DNA of 64,000 nt. It comes from Pseudomonas citri. Its GTDB lineage: Bacteria; Pseudomonadota; Gammaproteobacteria; Pseudomonadales; Pseudomonadaceae. Made by a program: the position numbers and the translations under genes. The stretch is from positions 1-64,000 of the forward strand of contig NZ_JAODAB010000015.1 in NCBI RefSeq assembly GCF_025336485.1. The letters are read 5' to 3'. Shown here piece after piece: positions 47,801 to 54,099 of the stretch (positions are counted from its first letter, which is position 1; each line of letters opens with the position of its first letter). The notes under the pieces were generated by a model, which was not told the origin of the DNA, made no database searches, and saw nothing but the letters and a program-made list of their open reading frames with translations.

Positions 47801-49248
47801 GTACCACCGCGGTCACCAGCACCATCGAAAACAAAGGCAACCTGGGTCTTGCGCTGAAGGAAACAGTCAGCGCCGACAGCCTGAAAAGTGCGGCGATTGC
47901 CGGTTTTACCGCCTATGCATTCCAATACGCGGACGAAGAATGGTTTACCAGTGCCGACAGCGCCAGTACTACCACCCAAGGCGTCGAGCCGTCGGCGGGT
48001 TCGACGGGGTCGGCAAGTTCAGCATCGAGTGCGGGCAATTCCTCCAAAGATATCTTCCGTTGGAGTAACGCGACTGACACGGCAATCCGCACAACTGGGA
48101 AAGCGTTCATCTCCAGTAGCATTTCCACCGCGATTGGGGGGGGCAGCTTCGGCAGCAATTTCAATGCTGCCCTGCTGGGAGAAGCGGGCAATGTGGCGAT
48201 GGCGACCGGCTTCAACTGGGTGGGCGATACCATCAAGTTCCCCGATGGTGGTCCACAGAAAATTGTTGCCCACGCGATCATGGGTGGTCTGCTGGCTGAG
48301 CTGACCGGCAGTGACTTCAAGACCGGTGCGGTCGCCGCCGGTTTGAATGAAGCGCTGATTCCCGGCATGGCCAAAGTTGCGGATGGAAACAAACAACTGC
48401 AACTGATGCTGTCGCAGCTAACGGGGTTACTGGCGGCGGCCGCGGTCGATGGCGACCTGAATACAGGCTCGAAGATCGCCGAGACGGCGACCAGGTTCAA
48501 CTATCTGTTCCATGCCGAGCTGGTTGAAAGAGAACAGAGGCTCAACACCTGCGTTTCTCCAGCGGATTGCCAAGCCGTCAGGGACTACTACAACGACCTT
48601 GATACGACTCGGAACAAAGAGTTCGGCCAGTACTGCCGGGACAACCCAACGGGTTGTTTACAAGTGACCAAACAGCTGGCGGATGAGATTCCAGCCAATG
48701 AGAAATTGCTGCATGACGGCAGAAGCGCCGGGTTCACCCGTTCGGCGACACTTTGGGAGATCACTCGAAGTAACGAACGGGCCATCAATACCGGCATCGT
48801 CGAGACGACGCGCACCGAAAATGGCGATGGTGCTGCATTACTGGCGGAGCTTGCGTCGGAGGGATTGAATCCGGATCGGGATTTGTTCGCGTCGACGGCT
48901 GGGGGGAAGGGTGGTACAACCGGGGTTAAGGTTGGGGTTGTAGGGGCCGATGGTTCAAAAGGGGCCAGGAATCTTCCGCTCAAGGATGCTGATCGTTTAA
49001 CTGAGGTAAATAAGACTCTTGATCGTATCGAAGCTGGCGGCCCTTTTCCCCACAGAAAAGATGGAACGGTCTTCAAGAATAAAGAAGGTAAGCTACCAGA
49101 CGGAGATTACCGTGAGTACACCGTTGATACACCAGGCGCGAATAATCGCGGCACGCGTCGTGTAGTTCAAGATGCAAATTCCGGTAGGTTGTACTACACA
49201 GATGATCATTACGAAAACTTCATTCAAGTTGATCCGGTCAGGAGGTAG
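41884..49248 (+). CDS. cdiA: Contact-dependent inhibition exoprotein CdiA with barnase-like RNase tip
   Basis: The protein is 2454 residues from the ATG at 41884 (a TTG two codons earlier is unlikely). An extended signal sequence precedes AQADG near residue 50. The TPS secretion domain follows, with NPNLQG, ANPYGITCNGCGF and the NNPK-type repeats. Filamentous-haemagglutinin repeats fill the middle. A DUF637-like pretoxin region lies at about 1895-2060, and a NYL linker (ATRFNYLFHAELVE) precedes the variable C-terminus. The last about 85 residues are a guanine-specific RNase of the barnase/RNase N1 family: KNKEGKLP, Glu2411 in YREYTV, Arg2426 in GTRRVV and His2442 in TDDHYENF align with barnase Glu73, Arg87 and His102. 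Codon use turns more AT-rich from about 48,880, as expected for an exchangeable toxin tip. Confidence 0.94.
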   Translation: MDDRQYALLARQPSAVLKTRERFWGMPKRGLAFLLANVMFWQPMWAQADGIVVSKPGTSLGQAGNGVPVVNIAKPNGSGLSHNQFKDYNVGSNGVILNNATNAAQSTQLGGIILGNPNLQGTAATTILNEVNGGNPSQLRGYTEVAGQSAHVIVANPYGITCNGCGFINTPKATLTTGKPVVENGQLKRYQVDQGSVTVEGAGLNANNVDRFEIITRSARINAEIQAKNLTIVAGRNDVDANTLNATARADDGSAKPQLAIDSSALGGMYAGAIKLVGTEAGVGVKLDGKMVASGGDIQLDANGHLSLAQAAAAGAIGIKAESLDAQETIYAGSHVQATTRGTLNNQRAIAARDSVTLTTDGQLRNLGIIEAGVNADSTRNQIGDVVLTAANIDNRGQSVIASRELKATATQTLDNRGGTFSAGKTLTLDSKDLDNRAGTLVSQGKIQARAAGTLDNRDKGGIVSDGEQTLVAGTLKNRTGVISSQNTLKLEAKALDNSAGKIASGTALTLEGGDVENSGGQITSQGDLVATLKSFSQQDGKLISQGKLTLTADRINNSDDGYIASVKAMSLTAHQQLLNNDKAIISTEQGLTIRGGGLDNSSGSLLSQGDLKVDITGDFVNQDGSAITQAGNVDVEASSLDNRGGVLASVGGWLKVTLDKVLDNGESLNSADEAGLIQAQSVNLDAKQAIVNNGGEVSALSGAVELSTVTLENRNGTVLAKQALTISAQDLDNSDGRAAANTIDFGLTGALNNQRGLVEGSNGLLIRAASVDNQGGKLRSVGKLGTATLTVDQLLDNQGGVIEAATQDLSLQMAGFKNSGGDVRHVGAGTLGVDLARFSNIGGSLTTSGTLTVDAARWDNSSDIQANVLNLKVGQLNQSSTGKLIAVQSLLATGGTWNNAGTISSDADLDLKLTGAYVGTENSSVSGVGQFDLSAASIDLSSGSRLAGGGVTTVTSQGALNNAGRITGGGKFALSATSLTNTGTLGGADTVELVANDARNDRGLIFSGADMALRFNNFTNERADVYSLGTLNVMARDGIARSTLLENISGTLESVKDMSLRSSVLINRKSVFTTGDELVSGSISVKCYDCSGDHHNVDYVAKETYQSVVLEDSASATLMSGAKLTIDGSRVTNQYSVMASAADLAITADNFANVGAASGTSVRTRTWNTGRVTDGTDERFRARYIVPYNAQANPKDVPVGALNSFRQVVDITTVTPGQSLAPAVVQSGGNISIQATQRLENSSVAQFQAPLAGAAKSAATGVASVAQPAVVVLNPQLPPDLAQQQINPTTMPGFSLPTGENGLFRVVDSAAAAQDSHDQSRATVQGSDASRVITGPKYLIETNPALTDLRQFMSSDYLLDNLGYDPDTSWKRLGDGLYEQRLIQQAVLARTGQRFIAGQTSDEGMFKYLMNNAIASKDALNLAVGVTLTSQQVAALTHDIVWMEDQVVNGQHVLVPVLYLAQVNNRLMADGALIQGKNLTLITGADLKNAGTLRASENLSAAAGNNLVNTRLAEAGERLKLVAGKDLVNIQGGILKGKDVELSTLTGDIRNDRTISIIDNNGEGFSAKTSVVDNAARIEAGNNLTVKAAGDLLNVGGAITAGNNADLSAGKDIVISAAREENGSMRKDKRHFWEQSQTVQHASEVKVGGDLNVTAENNLSVVASHLQAKGDINLSGKDVALISAANEDSSEYRYKRSGKKINKEEEHVQQQATTLDAGGDVRVSARNDLLMVASKIAAGNEAYLVAGKQLSLLAEQNRDYSLYDMKKKGSWGSNAARRDEVTQLTHIGSEISTGGNLMLVSGGDQTYQVAKLQSGNDLIIDSGGRITFEGVKDFHDESHTKSKGDLAWYKMKGEGRTDETLRQSALVAQGKLVIKAVDGLRIDVKQVDQQSVSQTIDAMVKAEPELAWMKEAEARGDIDWRQVKEIHDSFKYENSGLGAGAKIAIAILMSFVMGPAGFGLSGTNLAIATTLSTTAVTSTIENKGNLGLALKETVSADSLKSAAIAGFTAYAFQYADEEWFTSADSASTTTQGVEPSAGSTGSASSASSAGNSSKDIFRWSNATDTAIRTTGKAFISSSISTAIGGGSFGSNFNAALLGEAGNVAMATGFNWVGDTIKFPDGGPQKIVAHAIMGGLLAELTGSDFKTGAVAAGLNEALIPGMAKVADGNKQLQLMLSQLTGLLAAAAVDGDLNTGSKIAETATRFNYLFHAELVEREQRLNTCVSPADCQAVRDYYNDLDTTRNKEFGQYCRDNPTGCLQVTKQLADEIPANEKLLHDGRSAGFTRSATLWEITRSNERAINTGIVETTRTENGDGAALLAELASEGLNPDRDLFASTAGGKGGTTGVKVGVVGADGSKGARNLPLKDADRLTEVNKTLDRIEAGGPFPHRKDGTVFKNKEGKLPDGDYREYTVDTPGANNRGTRRVVQDANSGRLYYTDDHYENFIQVDPVRR

Positions 49249-49250
49249 TC

Positions 49251-49640
49251 ATGACGAACATGAGCTATTTGAAAAAAGCGTCGGCAGTTTCTATCCACTT
49301 TGTCCGTACTGAGGAGGTTAAAGATGAATTAGGCTCTCTCGGGAGCACGGTAACTGTGGGGTCGGTAGCGAATGTAAGGTCAGATAAGGATTTGTTTGCA
49401 GTTGTCGCGTCGGCGATGCAGTTTCCAGATTATTTTGGGAGCAACTGGGACGCTCTTGACGAGTGTTTGGGGGATATGGATTGGTTACCTGCTGATGGTT
49501 ATTGTCTTGTTCTATACGATGCAGCTAAAGGATGGTCTCAGGCCCCATATGTGTTGGGGTGTTTTGTAACTGCTTGGTTGGAAGCTGCTGAGTATTGGGC
49601 GGAAAGCAGGACGCCATTCCATTTAGTATTCGTTATATAA
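49251..49640 (+). CDS. cdiI: Barstar-family immunity protein (CdiI)
   Basis: The 129-residue product is barstar-like: DLFAVVASAMQFPDYFGSNWDALDECLGDMDW at about residues 43-74 corresponds to the barstar helix-loop that plugs the barnase active site, with the Asp of NWD at the place of barstar Asp35 and acidic residues at the next positions. It starts 2 bp after the cdiA stop, with AGGAGG overlapping the end of cdiA. This is the typical place of an immunity gene, and the barnase-type toxin domain directly upstream makes the pair consistent. It is markedly more AT-rich than the core genes. Confidence 0.93.
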   Translation: MTNMSYLKKASAVSIHFVRTEEVKDELGSLGSTVTVGSVANVRSDKDLFAVVASAMQFPDYFGSNWDALDECLGDMDWLPADGYCLVLYDAAKGWSQAPYVLGCFVTAWLEAAEYWAESRTPFHLVFVI

Positions 49641-49701
49641 GTGTTGAAAAAACAACCGAGGGAGGAAACGGGGGCAGACCCTGAGGGATCCTGTAATTTA
49701 A

Positions 49702-49737
49702 TCTGGCCGCCGGTTCGTCGTTGAATTTGCGGCATAG
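49702..49737 (+). pseudogene. Possible remnant of a displaced CdiA toxin C-terminus
   Basis: After an in-frame TAA at 49699, the frame reads SGRRFVVEFAA and stops at 49737, ten bases before the next gene. Polymorphic toxins often end in a basic-hydrophobic strand like this, and an immunity-like gene follows at once. That is the pattern left when a new toxin/immunity pair is inserted ahead of an old one. The segment is too short for certainty. Confidence 0.25.
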
Positions 49738-49744
49738 GTGACGT

Positions 49745-50137
49745 ATGTACGCATTACCAGATGATTTTGATTTTTTGCTATTGTCCGAGTGTTACTTGGA
49801 AATGGTTAGTTTTGGGGTGGCAATCACCAAATTGGATTTCGCGCGTCCGCAAGCGGCTCCGGGTGTACCCTCTTATAAAGTCTCTTTCTGTATAGAAGGA
49901 GGTTTGACATATAAGGTTGGTGGCATCTTAGGGCGGCGAGAGTTTTCTGATTCTTATACGAGTGCGCCTTTGCTGGACTTTTTATTACAAGATGTCGTGT
50001 CGGTTAGAGAAATTAAAGGCTTAGGGTTGGAGATAATATTCCATTCTGGCGACACGATCGTCGCTGAAGGTGATGGCGAAAGTGGGTATGAAGCTTATTC
50101 AATCTGTTTAGATTCTGGTGATGTTGTAGTGGCTTAG
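49745..50137 (+). CDS. Hypothetical protein, probable orphan immunity protein
   Basis: The 130-residue acidic protein has no family I can name. It has an alternating beta-rich pattern (VSFGVAITKLDF, YKVSFCIEGGLTYKVGGIL, GLGLEIIFHSGDTIVAEGD) without signal peptide or membrane segment. It is AT-rich and lies 104 bp after the barstar gene in the same direction. Position, size, charge and composition fit an orphan CDI immunity protein, a frequent companion of cdiBAI loci; this is inference. No clear Shine-Dalgarno is seen except GGTG near 49738. Confidence 0.6.
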   Translation: MYALPDDFDFLLLSECYLEMVSFGVAITKLDFARPQAAPGVPSYKVSFCIEGGLTYKVGGILGRREFSDSYTSAPLLDFLLQDVVSVREIKGLGLEIIFHSGDTIVAEGDGESGYEAYSICLDSGDVVVA

Positions 50138-50187
50138 TTTGCCTTTTCTCTGAATCGAGATAAATAACGTGCCTTGGAGGGCCACCG

Positions 50188-50631
50188 ATGCGACACGATG
50201 TTGTTTTACGCTTTGTAGCGATGATTTTGCTCTGTTTCACTCTGACAGGATGCATTCATTACGAACATAAAAGCGCGGAAGGAAAGCCTTGGGACGAAGT
50301 CGCGACGATTCGGCAGTATGACAAAAGCCTGTCGATATCTAAGATCGATGACGATGAATCCTTATATATGCTAGCCCGTCAGACCGAATATCGAATCGGT
50401 GCAGGACGGCATAAACTTTCCGTTAATCAAGCTATTGGAACTGAGTACACACGTCCAATTGAAATGACCGTGGATTTGGTCGGTGGCCGTACTTATGGGC
50501 TTTATGGCATCTCTACGATGAAATGGTGGTATTACGAAATTCGCGATGTCGAGACAGGGCATTCCGCGAAAGTTATAGAGCCGTCTGTTACAACAACACC
50601 TTCTGAATCACCCGGGCAGGCGGTTAAATAA
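50188..50631 (+). CDS. Small hypothetical lipoprotein
   Basis: The 147-residue product has a lipoprotein signal: hydrophobic VVLRFVAMILLCF, then lipobox LTGC with Cys22. The mature part has beta-rich character with RIGAGRHKLSVNQ and TVDLVGGRTYGLYGI, and a Ser/Thr/Pro-rich tail. The GAGRHKL...GGRTY layout resembles small lipoproteins carrying a DUF-type carbohydrate/surface domain, but no name can be given. GGAGG precedes the ATG. It is the last gene of the AT-rich stretch behind cdiA. Confidence 0.75.
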   Translation: MRHDVVLRFVAMILLCFTLTGCIHYEHKSAEGKPWDEVATIRQYDKSLSISKIDDDESLYMLARQTEYRIGAGRHKLSVNQAIGTEYTRPIEMTVDLVGGRTYGLYGISTMKWWYYEIRDVETGHSAKVIEPSVTTTPSESPGQAVK

Positions 50632-50638
50632 TTTCATT

Positions 50639-50714
50639 GTGGCAAGGGCGTTTGCTCTCGCTTGGCGGCGCAAGGGCTGCGTCGCAGCCCAGCGGGAGCA
50701 AGCTCCCTCGCCAC
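50639..50714. repeat. Paired REP element (BIME-like)
   Basis: Two imperfect inverted REP arms (left GTGGCAAGGG..., right ...CCCTCGCCAC, about 19 of 24 bases complementary) flank a perfect 7-bp hairpin GGGCTGC-GTC-GCAGCCC (50674-50690). This is the usual architecture of Pseudomonas intergenic REP pairs, mobilised by a RAYT transposase located elsewhere. Confidence 0.85.
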
Positions 50715-50760
50715 GGACGTGCTTTGGCCGCGGCTGCGCTGTATTACGATTGAATACAGG

Positions 50761-50786
50761 GCCGTGGGAGCCAAGCTTGCTCGATG
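50761..50786. repeat. Single REP-like element
   Basis: GTGGGAGCCAAGCTTGCTCG matches the common Pseudomonas REP core (GTGGGAGCAAGCTTGCTC) with one inserted base. It lies 46 bp after the paired REP. Confidence 0.7.
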
Positions 50787-50887
50787 TGAAATGCCTTTTG
50801 TAGGCACCTTCCCCATTGACTTGCAGGACATTTCCTAGAAAATTCCAACCCCTTGCGCCTGCCGTTTCCGGTGCCTAGTCTTTGCTC

Positions 50888-51111
50888 ACCGCTGCCCATT
50901 CAGCGGTCGGGTTTAGCAGCTCGGAAGTCACGTTAGGCGCATGGCAATCACCATGAGTGCGGGCATCTTTATCGCCTGAATTCTTATGGCGGCTGTGCGC
51001 AGGGCATCCTCGGGTGCGCCGGTTTCCTAACGTACCGGTCTGCTAACCTGCGCACGGCTGCCACCCACTCGTTTAGCAGCGAACGTGGCGGCTCCCACTT
51101 ACGTTAGGAGC
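50888..51111 (+). promoter_or_regulatory. Structured mRNA leader of the DUF6124 gene with Shine-Dalgarno-complementary loop
   Basis: The leader holds in order: a 7-bp hairpin ACCGCTG-CCCATT-CAGCGGT (50888-50907); a copy of GTTTAGCAGC (50911-50920) and ACGTTAGG (50930-50937) before a short ORF; and a 16-bp stem with two G-U pairs (50988-51003 with 51047-51062). That stem encloses a 5-bp hairpin (51004-51017) and another (51019-51023 with 51034-51038) whose loop contains CCTAACGT. A second GTTTAGCAGC follows (51071-51080), then a hairpin GCTCC (51091-51095) with GGAGC (51107-51111) that covers the Shine-Dalgarno. The loop CCTAACGT (51026-51033) is exactly complementary to ACGTTAGG at both ribosome sites (50930-50937 and 51101-51108). 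A translational switch is inferred. Confidence 0.55.
50941..50979 (+). CDS. Putative 12-residue leader peptide upstream of the DUF6124 gene
   Basis: ATG at 50941 opens a frame encoding MAITMSAGIFIA with TGA at 50977-50979. AGG four bases before the ATG lies in ACGTTAGG, the same 8-mer that forms the ribosome site of the main gene. A ribosome ending here would cover the first bases of the 16-bp stem that begins at 50988. Translation is not proven; the frame could be chance. Confidence 0.4.
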   Translation: MAITMSAGIFIA

Positions 51112-51116
51112 ACCCC

Positions 51117-51458
51117 ATGGACAAACTCATCCCCGATCCACCCGTCCCACCGCTGCACCTGGACATCGCCGCCGACGCCAACGCCGAACGCGTCATCGAT
51201 TCCTATCTGAACCCCAAACCCGCACAGCTTGACAAGAAATTACCTCCGGACCAGTTGTTCACTGTCGTGGAGGGCGTCGATGCCGAAAGCCTGTTGGCCA
51301 ATCTCAGCGAAACCCTGGCCTCCGCCAACGTCATGGCCGGTGACCTGGCATTCGAACTGGAGGGCTCCCGACGACACTTTGCGTTGGGGCTGCAACAGCT
51401 GATCGAGCTGGGCCAGCTCTTGGCGAACCGGGCGCTGGATACGGTGGACCCGAGATAG
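51117..51458 (+). CDS. DUF6124-family small protein
   Basis: The 113-residue acidic protein resembles the DUF6124 (formerly DUF3077-like) family, which pseudomonads carry in several copies. It has a proline-rich N-terminus (DPPVPPLHLDI), a helix with ANAERVIDSYLNPKP, and a C-terminal helical part (DAESLLANLSETLASANVMAGDLAFELEGSRRHFALGLQQL). No signal peptide or membrane segment is seen and no function is known to me. AGGAG (51106-51110) lies six bases before the ATG and is buried in the leader structure described separately. A bidirectional terminator follows directly, so it is a single-gene transcript. Confidence 0.8.
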   Translation: MDKLIPDPPVPPLHLDIAADANAERVIDSYLNPKPAQLDKKLPPDQLFTVVEGVDAESLLANLSETLASANVMAGDLAFELEGSRRHFALGLQQLIELGQLLANRALDTVDPR

Positions 51459-51464
51459 AAACTG

Positions 51465-51501
51465 AAAAAATGGGTTTGGTCGATGATCAAACCCATTTTT
51501 T
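51465..51501. terminator. Bidirectional rho-independent terminator
   Basis: A 14-bp perfect stem (51465-51478 with 51488-51501) with A-run on the left, T-run on the right and a 9-nt loop follows the DUF6124 stop by 6 bp. Confidence 0.9.
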
Positions 51502-51541
51502 ACGGCAGCATACGCCGCATGCTCACACGGACTCGTAGACC

Positions 51542-53023
51542 ATGCAGACCCCCTCTCGCAACGCTCTGATGGCCCAACTCTCCACCACCCCCGATGACAT
51601 CCCCACACGCGCCGCGCTGTATCGCGACCTGCTCGACACCGGCGAGGCCTCCCTGGATGGCCTGCGAGTCGCGGCCGGCCTGGGTGACCCGGCGGCCATC
51701 AGCGCCGTGGCCCAGTTGAACGCCACGCCCCACGTCAATCGCCCTGGCCCGTTGTTGGCGCAGCTTCGCGGTTTGCCGGTCGATCATCTGGAGTTGGAGG
51801 ATGCCGAGCCGCAGTGGTGCGATGCCCTGAACGGGCTGCCGTTGCGGACCCTGGCGCTCCATTACCCGCATTTCAGTTGCAGCCAGGAAATATGGGGGCG
51901 TTTGCCGACCGCTGCCCTGGAGGCGTTGGAGATCAACGGTTTCTGGCGTAATGACGGCGATCCGCATTTGCCTGCGCTCGAACGGTTGCGTCGGTTGAAG
52001 TTGGAAACCCGCAGCGAGGATTTCGACGATGATTTCTTTCGCCAACTGGGCAGCGGTCGGCTGGAGGCGTTGTGGCTGAACAACTGTGATGAAGTGACCG
52101 ACGAAGGCCTTCGCGCCCTGGCGCCTCTCAAGTTGCGCTCGCTCACCTTGCGCGACGCGGGGGAACTCACGTCGCGGGGGATGGCGCAGTTGTGCAGCCA
52201 TCCACTCGAACAACTGTCGATCAGCGATAACCGCAGGATCCTGGATGAGCCTGCCTGGCTCCGTGACCTGGGCAAGTTGCGTTCCCTGAGCCTGAACGAC
52301 TGCTCCGCGACGGATGACATGTTGCCGTTCATCCGCGACCTGCCAATTGAACGGCTTGCGCTCGGTGCTTCGTATGTCTGCGAGGAAGGGCTTGAGGCGC
52401 TTGAAGGCATGCCGCTGGCCGAGCTGGATCTCAAGGCATCGCGGATGATGATCGAGCGGCTCGATGTGCTGCACGCTTTTCCGCTCAAGCGCCTGGTGCT
52501 CGCCGATGTCCAGGGGATCGATGCGCGGACCTTGGGCGACCTGCGAGGCTTGGCTCTGGAGTCGTTGGATTTGTCGTTGAACGAGCTGAGCTGGAAGGCA
52601 TTGAAACAACTGGCCGGCCTGCCGCTGAAGCGGTTGGACCTGAGTTTTTGTCAGGGCGTCGATGGCAAGGTCTTGCGCAAGCTCGTCGACCTGGGGCTGC
52701 CGTTGGAGCAGCTTGAGATCAGCGGCCTGGATCTGCGCGATGACGACCTGGCCTGCCTGCGTCATCTGCCGTTGCAGCGCCTCGGCCTGTATGAAAGCCC
52801 CTGGCTCACTGATGCCGGCGTCGCGCACCTTGCGCATCTGCCGTTGCGGGACCTGACGCTCGAGGCAGGCCCTGGGGAGTCGCAGCTCACATCCGCCATG
52901 GTGCCGGTGTTGGAGCAGTTGCCGCTGCAACGGTTGTCCTTGCGCAACGGCTCCGGGATCAGCGCGCAGGGTTGGGATCGCCTGGCCCGGTTGCCTGCGC
53001 GAGTGATGGGGCCGGGTATCTGA
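51542..53023 (+). CDS. Leucine-rich repeat protein
   Basis: The 493-residue protein consists, after about 60 residues, of 14 or more leucine-rich repeats of 22-26 residues with consensus L-x-x-L-x-L-x-x-C/N (for example RLEALWLNNCDEVTDEGLRALAPL and PLKRLDLSFCQGVDGKVLRKLV), the cysteine-containing/AMN1-like class. The N-terminal part (LMAQLSTTPDDIPTRAALYRDLLDTGE, then GLGDPAAISAVAQ) resembles the TIGR02996 repeat-companion domain seen in LRR/HEAT proteins of myxobacteria and planctomycetes. No signal peptide is seen, so it is cytosolic or exported by a dedicated secretion system. The ribosome site before the ATG at 51542 is weak. Function unknown; it probably binds a protein partner. Confidence 0.85.
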   Translation: MQTPSRNALMAQLSTTPDDIPTRAALYRDLLDTGEASLDGLRVAAGLGDPAAISAVAQLNATPHVNRPGPLLAQLRGLPVDHLELEDAEPQWCDALNGLPLRTLALHYPHFSCSQEIWGRLPTAALEALEINGFWRNDGDPHLPALERLRRLKLETRSEDFDDDFFRQLGSGRLEALWLNNCDEVTDEGLRALAPLKLRSLTLRDAGELTSRGMAQLCSHPLEQLSISDNRRILDEPAWLRDLGKLRSLSLNDCSATDDMLPFIRDLPIERLALGASYVCEEGLEALEGMPLAELDLKASRMMIERLDVLHAFPLKRLVLADVQGIDARTLGDLRGLALESLDLSLNELSWKALKQLAGLPLKRLDLSFCQGVDGKVLRKLVDLGLPLEQLEISGLDLRDDDLACLRHLPLQRLGLYESPWLTDAGVAHLAHLPLRDLTLEAGPGESQLTSAMVPVLEQLPLQRLSLRNGSGISAQGWDRLARLPARVMGPGI

Positions 53024-53042
53024 CGCAGGTGTTCGCGGGCAC

Positions 53043-53076
53043 GAAAAAGGCACTGGCGATTATCGCCAAGTGCCTG
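53043..53076 (-). terminator. Rho-independent terminator of the EamA transporter gene
   Basis: On the minus strand a stem of 13 pairs with one bulge (53048-53076) is followed by five T (plus-strand A run 53043-53047). It ends the leftward transporter gene whose stop is at 53093. Confidence 0.85.
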
Positions 53077-53092
53077 GTTTACCGGGGTTCGC

Positions 53093-53992
53093 TTATGAAT
53101 GAGACGCAACGGGTACGCGTCTGCCCAGGCGGATCAGTTCATTGGAGAAACACAACCCGAGGATAATCAGCCCCGCGCCCGCGTACAGGCTGTCCCTCGG
53201 TACTTCATTGAGCACCACAAAGGCCAGCAGCGCCGCGAACAGCGGTTCGGTCAGCTCCAGTGCCTGCACTTGCGACGGCTTGAGGTATTCAATGGCTTTG
53301 GTGGTGCAGAAGAAACCCAGGATCGTCGGCAGCGCCGCCAGTGCCAGCAGCACGGCAATTGCCAGGATGGAGAACTCACCGATCACAAAGCCATCCGCCG
53401 CAGCCGGCATCAGCAAGTAAAGGCTGCCGAAAAACAGCAACTGGCGAGTGAAGTGCAACCCGCCCGACACACCCATACCTTTCATCGCCACCGAAAACGC
53501 GCCGTAACCACAGCCCGCCATGACGGCCAGCGCCGCGCCTTGCAGCGTAAAGCCCTGCTGAAGATCGGCGCCGAAAATCACCGCGATCCCGGCAATGGCC
53601 AGCACCGCGCCAACCGTGGCGTTCGCCGTGATCGCATCCTTCAGGAAGAGACGCCCCAACAGAATCGAGGAAATGGACGCGCTCGCCATCAGCATCACCA
53701 CCACACCCGCCGCCGCGTAATGCCGGTAAGCGGAGGTTTCGAAGTGGAACAGCACGAAAATACCGAGAAACGCACAAATCGCCGCCTGCCACCACTTGGC
53801 CTTCGTCGCCGGTCCCTTGAGGAAAAACAGCAGGACCGAGAGCAGCAAGCAGCCCAGGACAGTCTTGATAACGGCGACGCTGCTTGCGGTGAAGCCGCTG
53901 CTCATTAGCACTTTGCTGAGGACACCGATGGTGGCGTTTAGCGCGGCGGCGCAGAGGGCGAAGATCACACCTTTGCCGAAGTGGGTTTGCAT
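53093..53992 (-). CDS. EamA/DMT-family transporter
   Basis: This 299-residue protein has ten hydrophobic segments in two five-helix EamA halves (for example VIFALCAAALNATIGVLSKVLM at about residue 9, ANATVGAVLAIAGIAVIFGADLQQG near 125 and TEPLFAALLAFVVLNEVPRDSLYAGAGLIILGL near 250). EamA proteins export amino acids, nucleosides or toxic metabolites; the substrate is unknown. The start ATG at 53992 matches the family N-terminus. It is the last core-like gene before the AT-rich island to the right. Confidence 0.9.
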   Translation of the reverse strand: MQTHFGKGVIFALCAAALNATIGVLSKVLMSSGFTASSVAVIKTVLGCLLLSVLLFFLKGPATKAKWWQAAICAFLGIFVLFHFETSAYRHYAAAGVVVMLMASASISSILLGRLFLKDAITANATVGAVLAIAGIAVIFGADLQQGFTLQGAALAVMAGCGYGAFSVAMKGMGVSGGLHFTRQLLFFGSLYLLMPAAADGFVIGEFSILAIAVLLALAALPTILGFFCTTKAIEYLKPSQVQALELTEPLFAALLAFVVLNEVPRDSLYAGAGLIILGLCFSNELIRLGRRVPVASHS

Positions 53993-54068
53993 GGGGGGAC
54001 GGTCCTTGTTGTTGAGGGGCGTTTGGCAGGATACCGGGGTGTGGGGGGGAGCAGAATCCTGGGCACAA

Positions 54069-54099
54069 AAAAAGACGTCCTAGGACGTCTTCTTTTGTT
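54069..54099. terminator. Bidirectional terminator at the island edge
   Basis: An 8-bp stem AAGACGTC/GACGTCTT (54072-54091) with CTAG loop has A-run to the left and T-rich tract (CTTTTGTTT) to the right. Confidence 0.8.

Noticed and set aside
49641..49744. Possible terminator or mobile repeat around GGGGGCAGACCC
   Set aside because: No stem with a T tract can be drawn, and no matching second copy is in the window.
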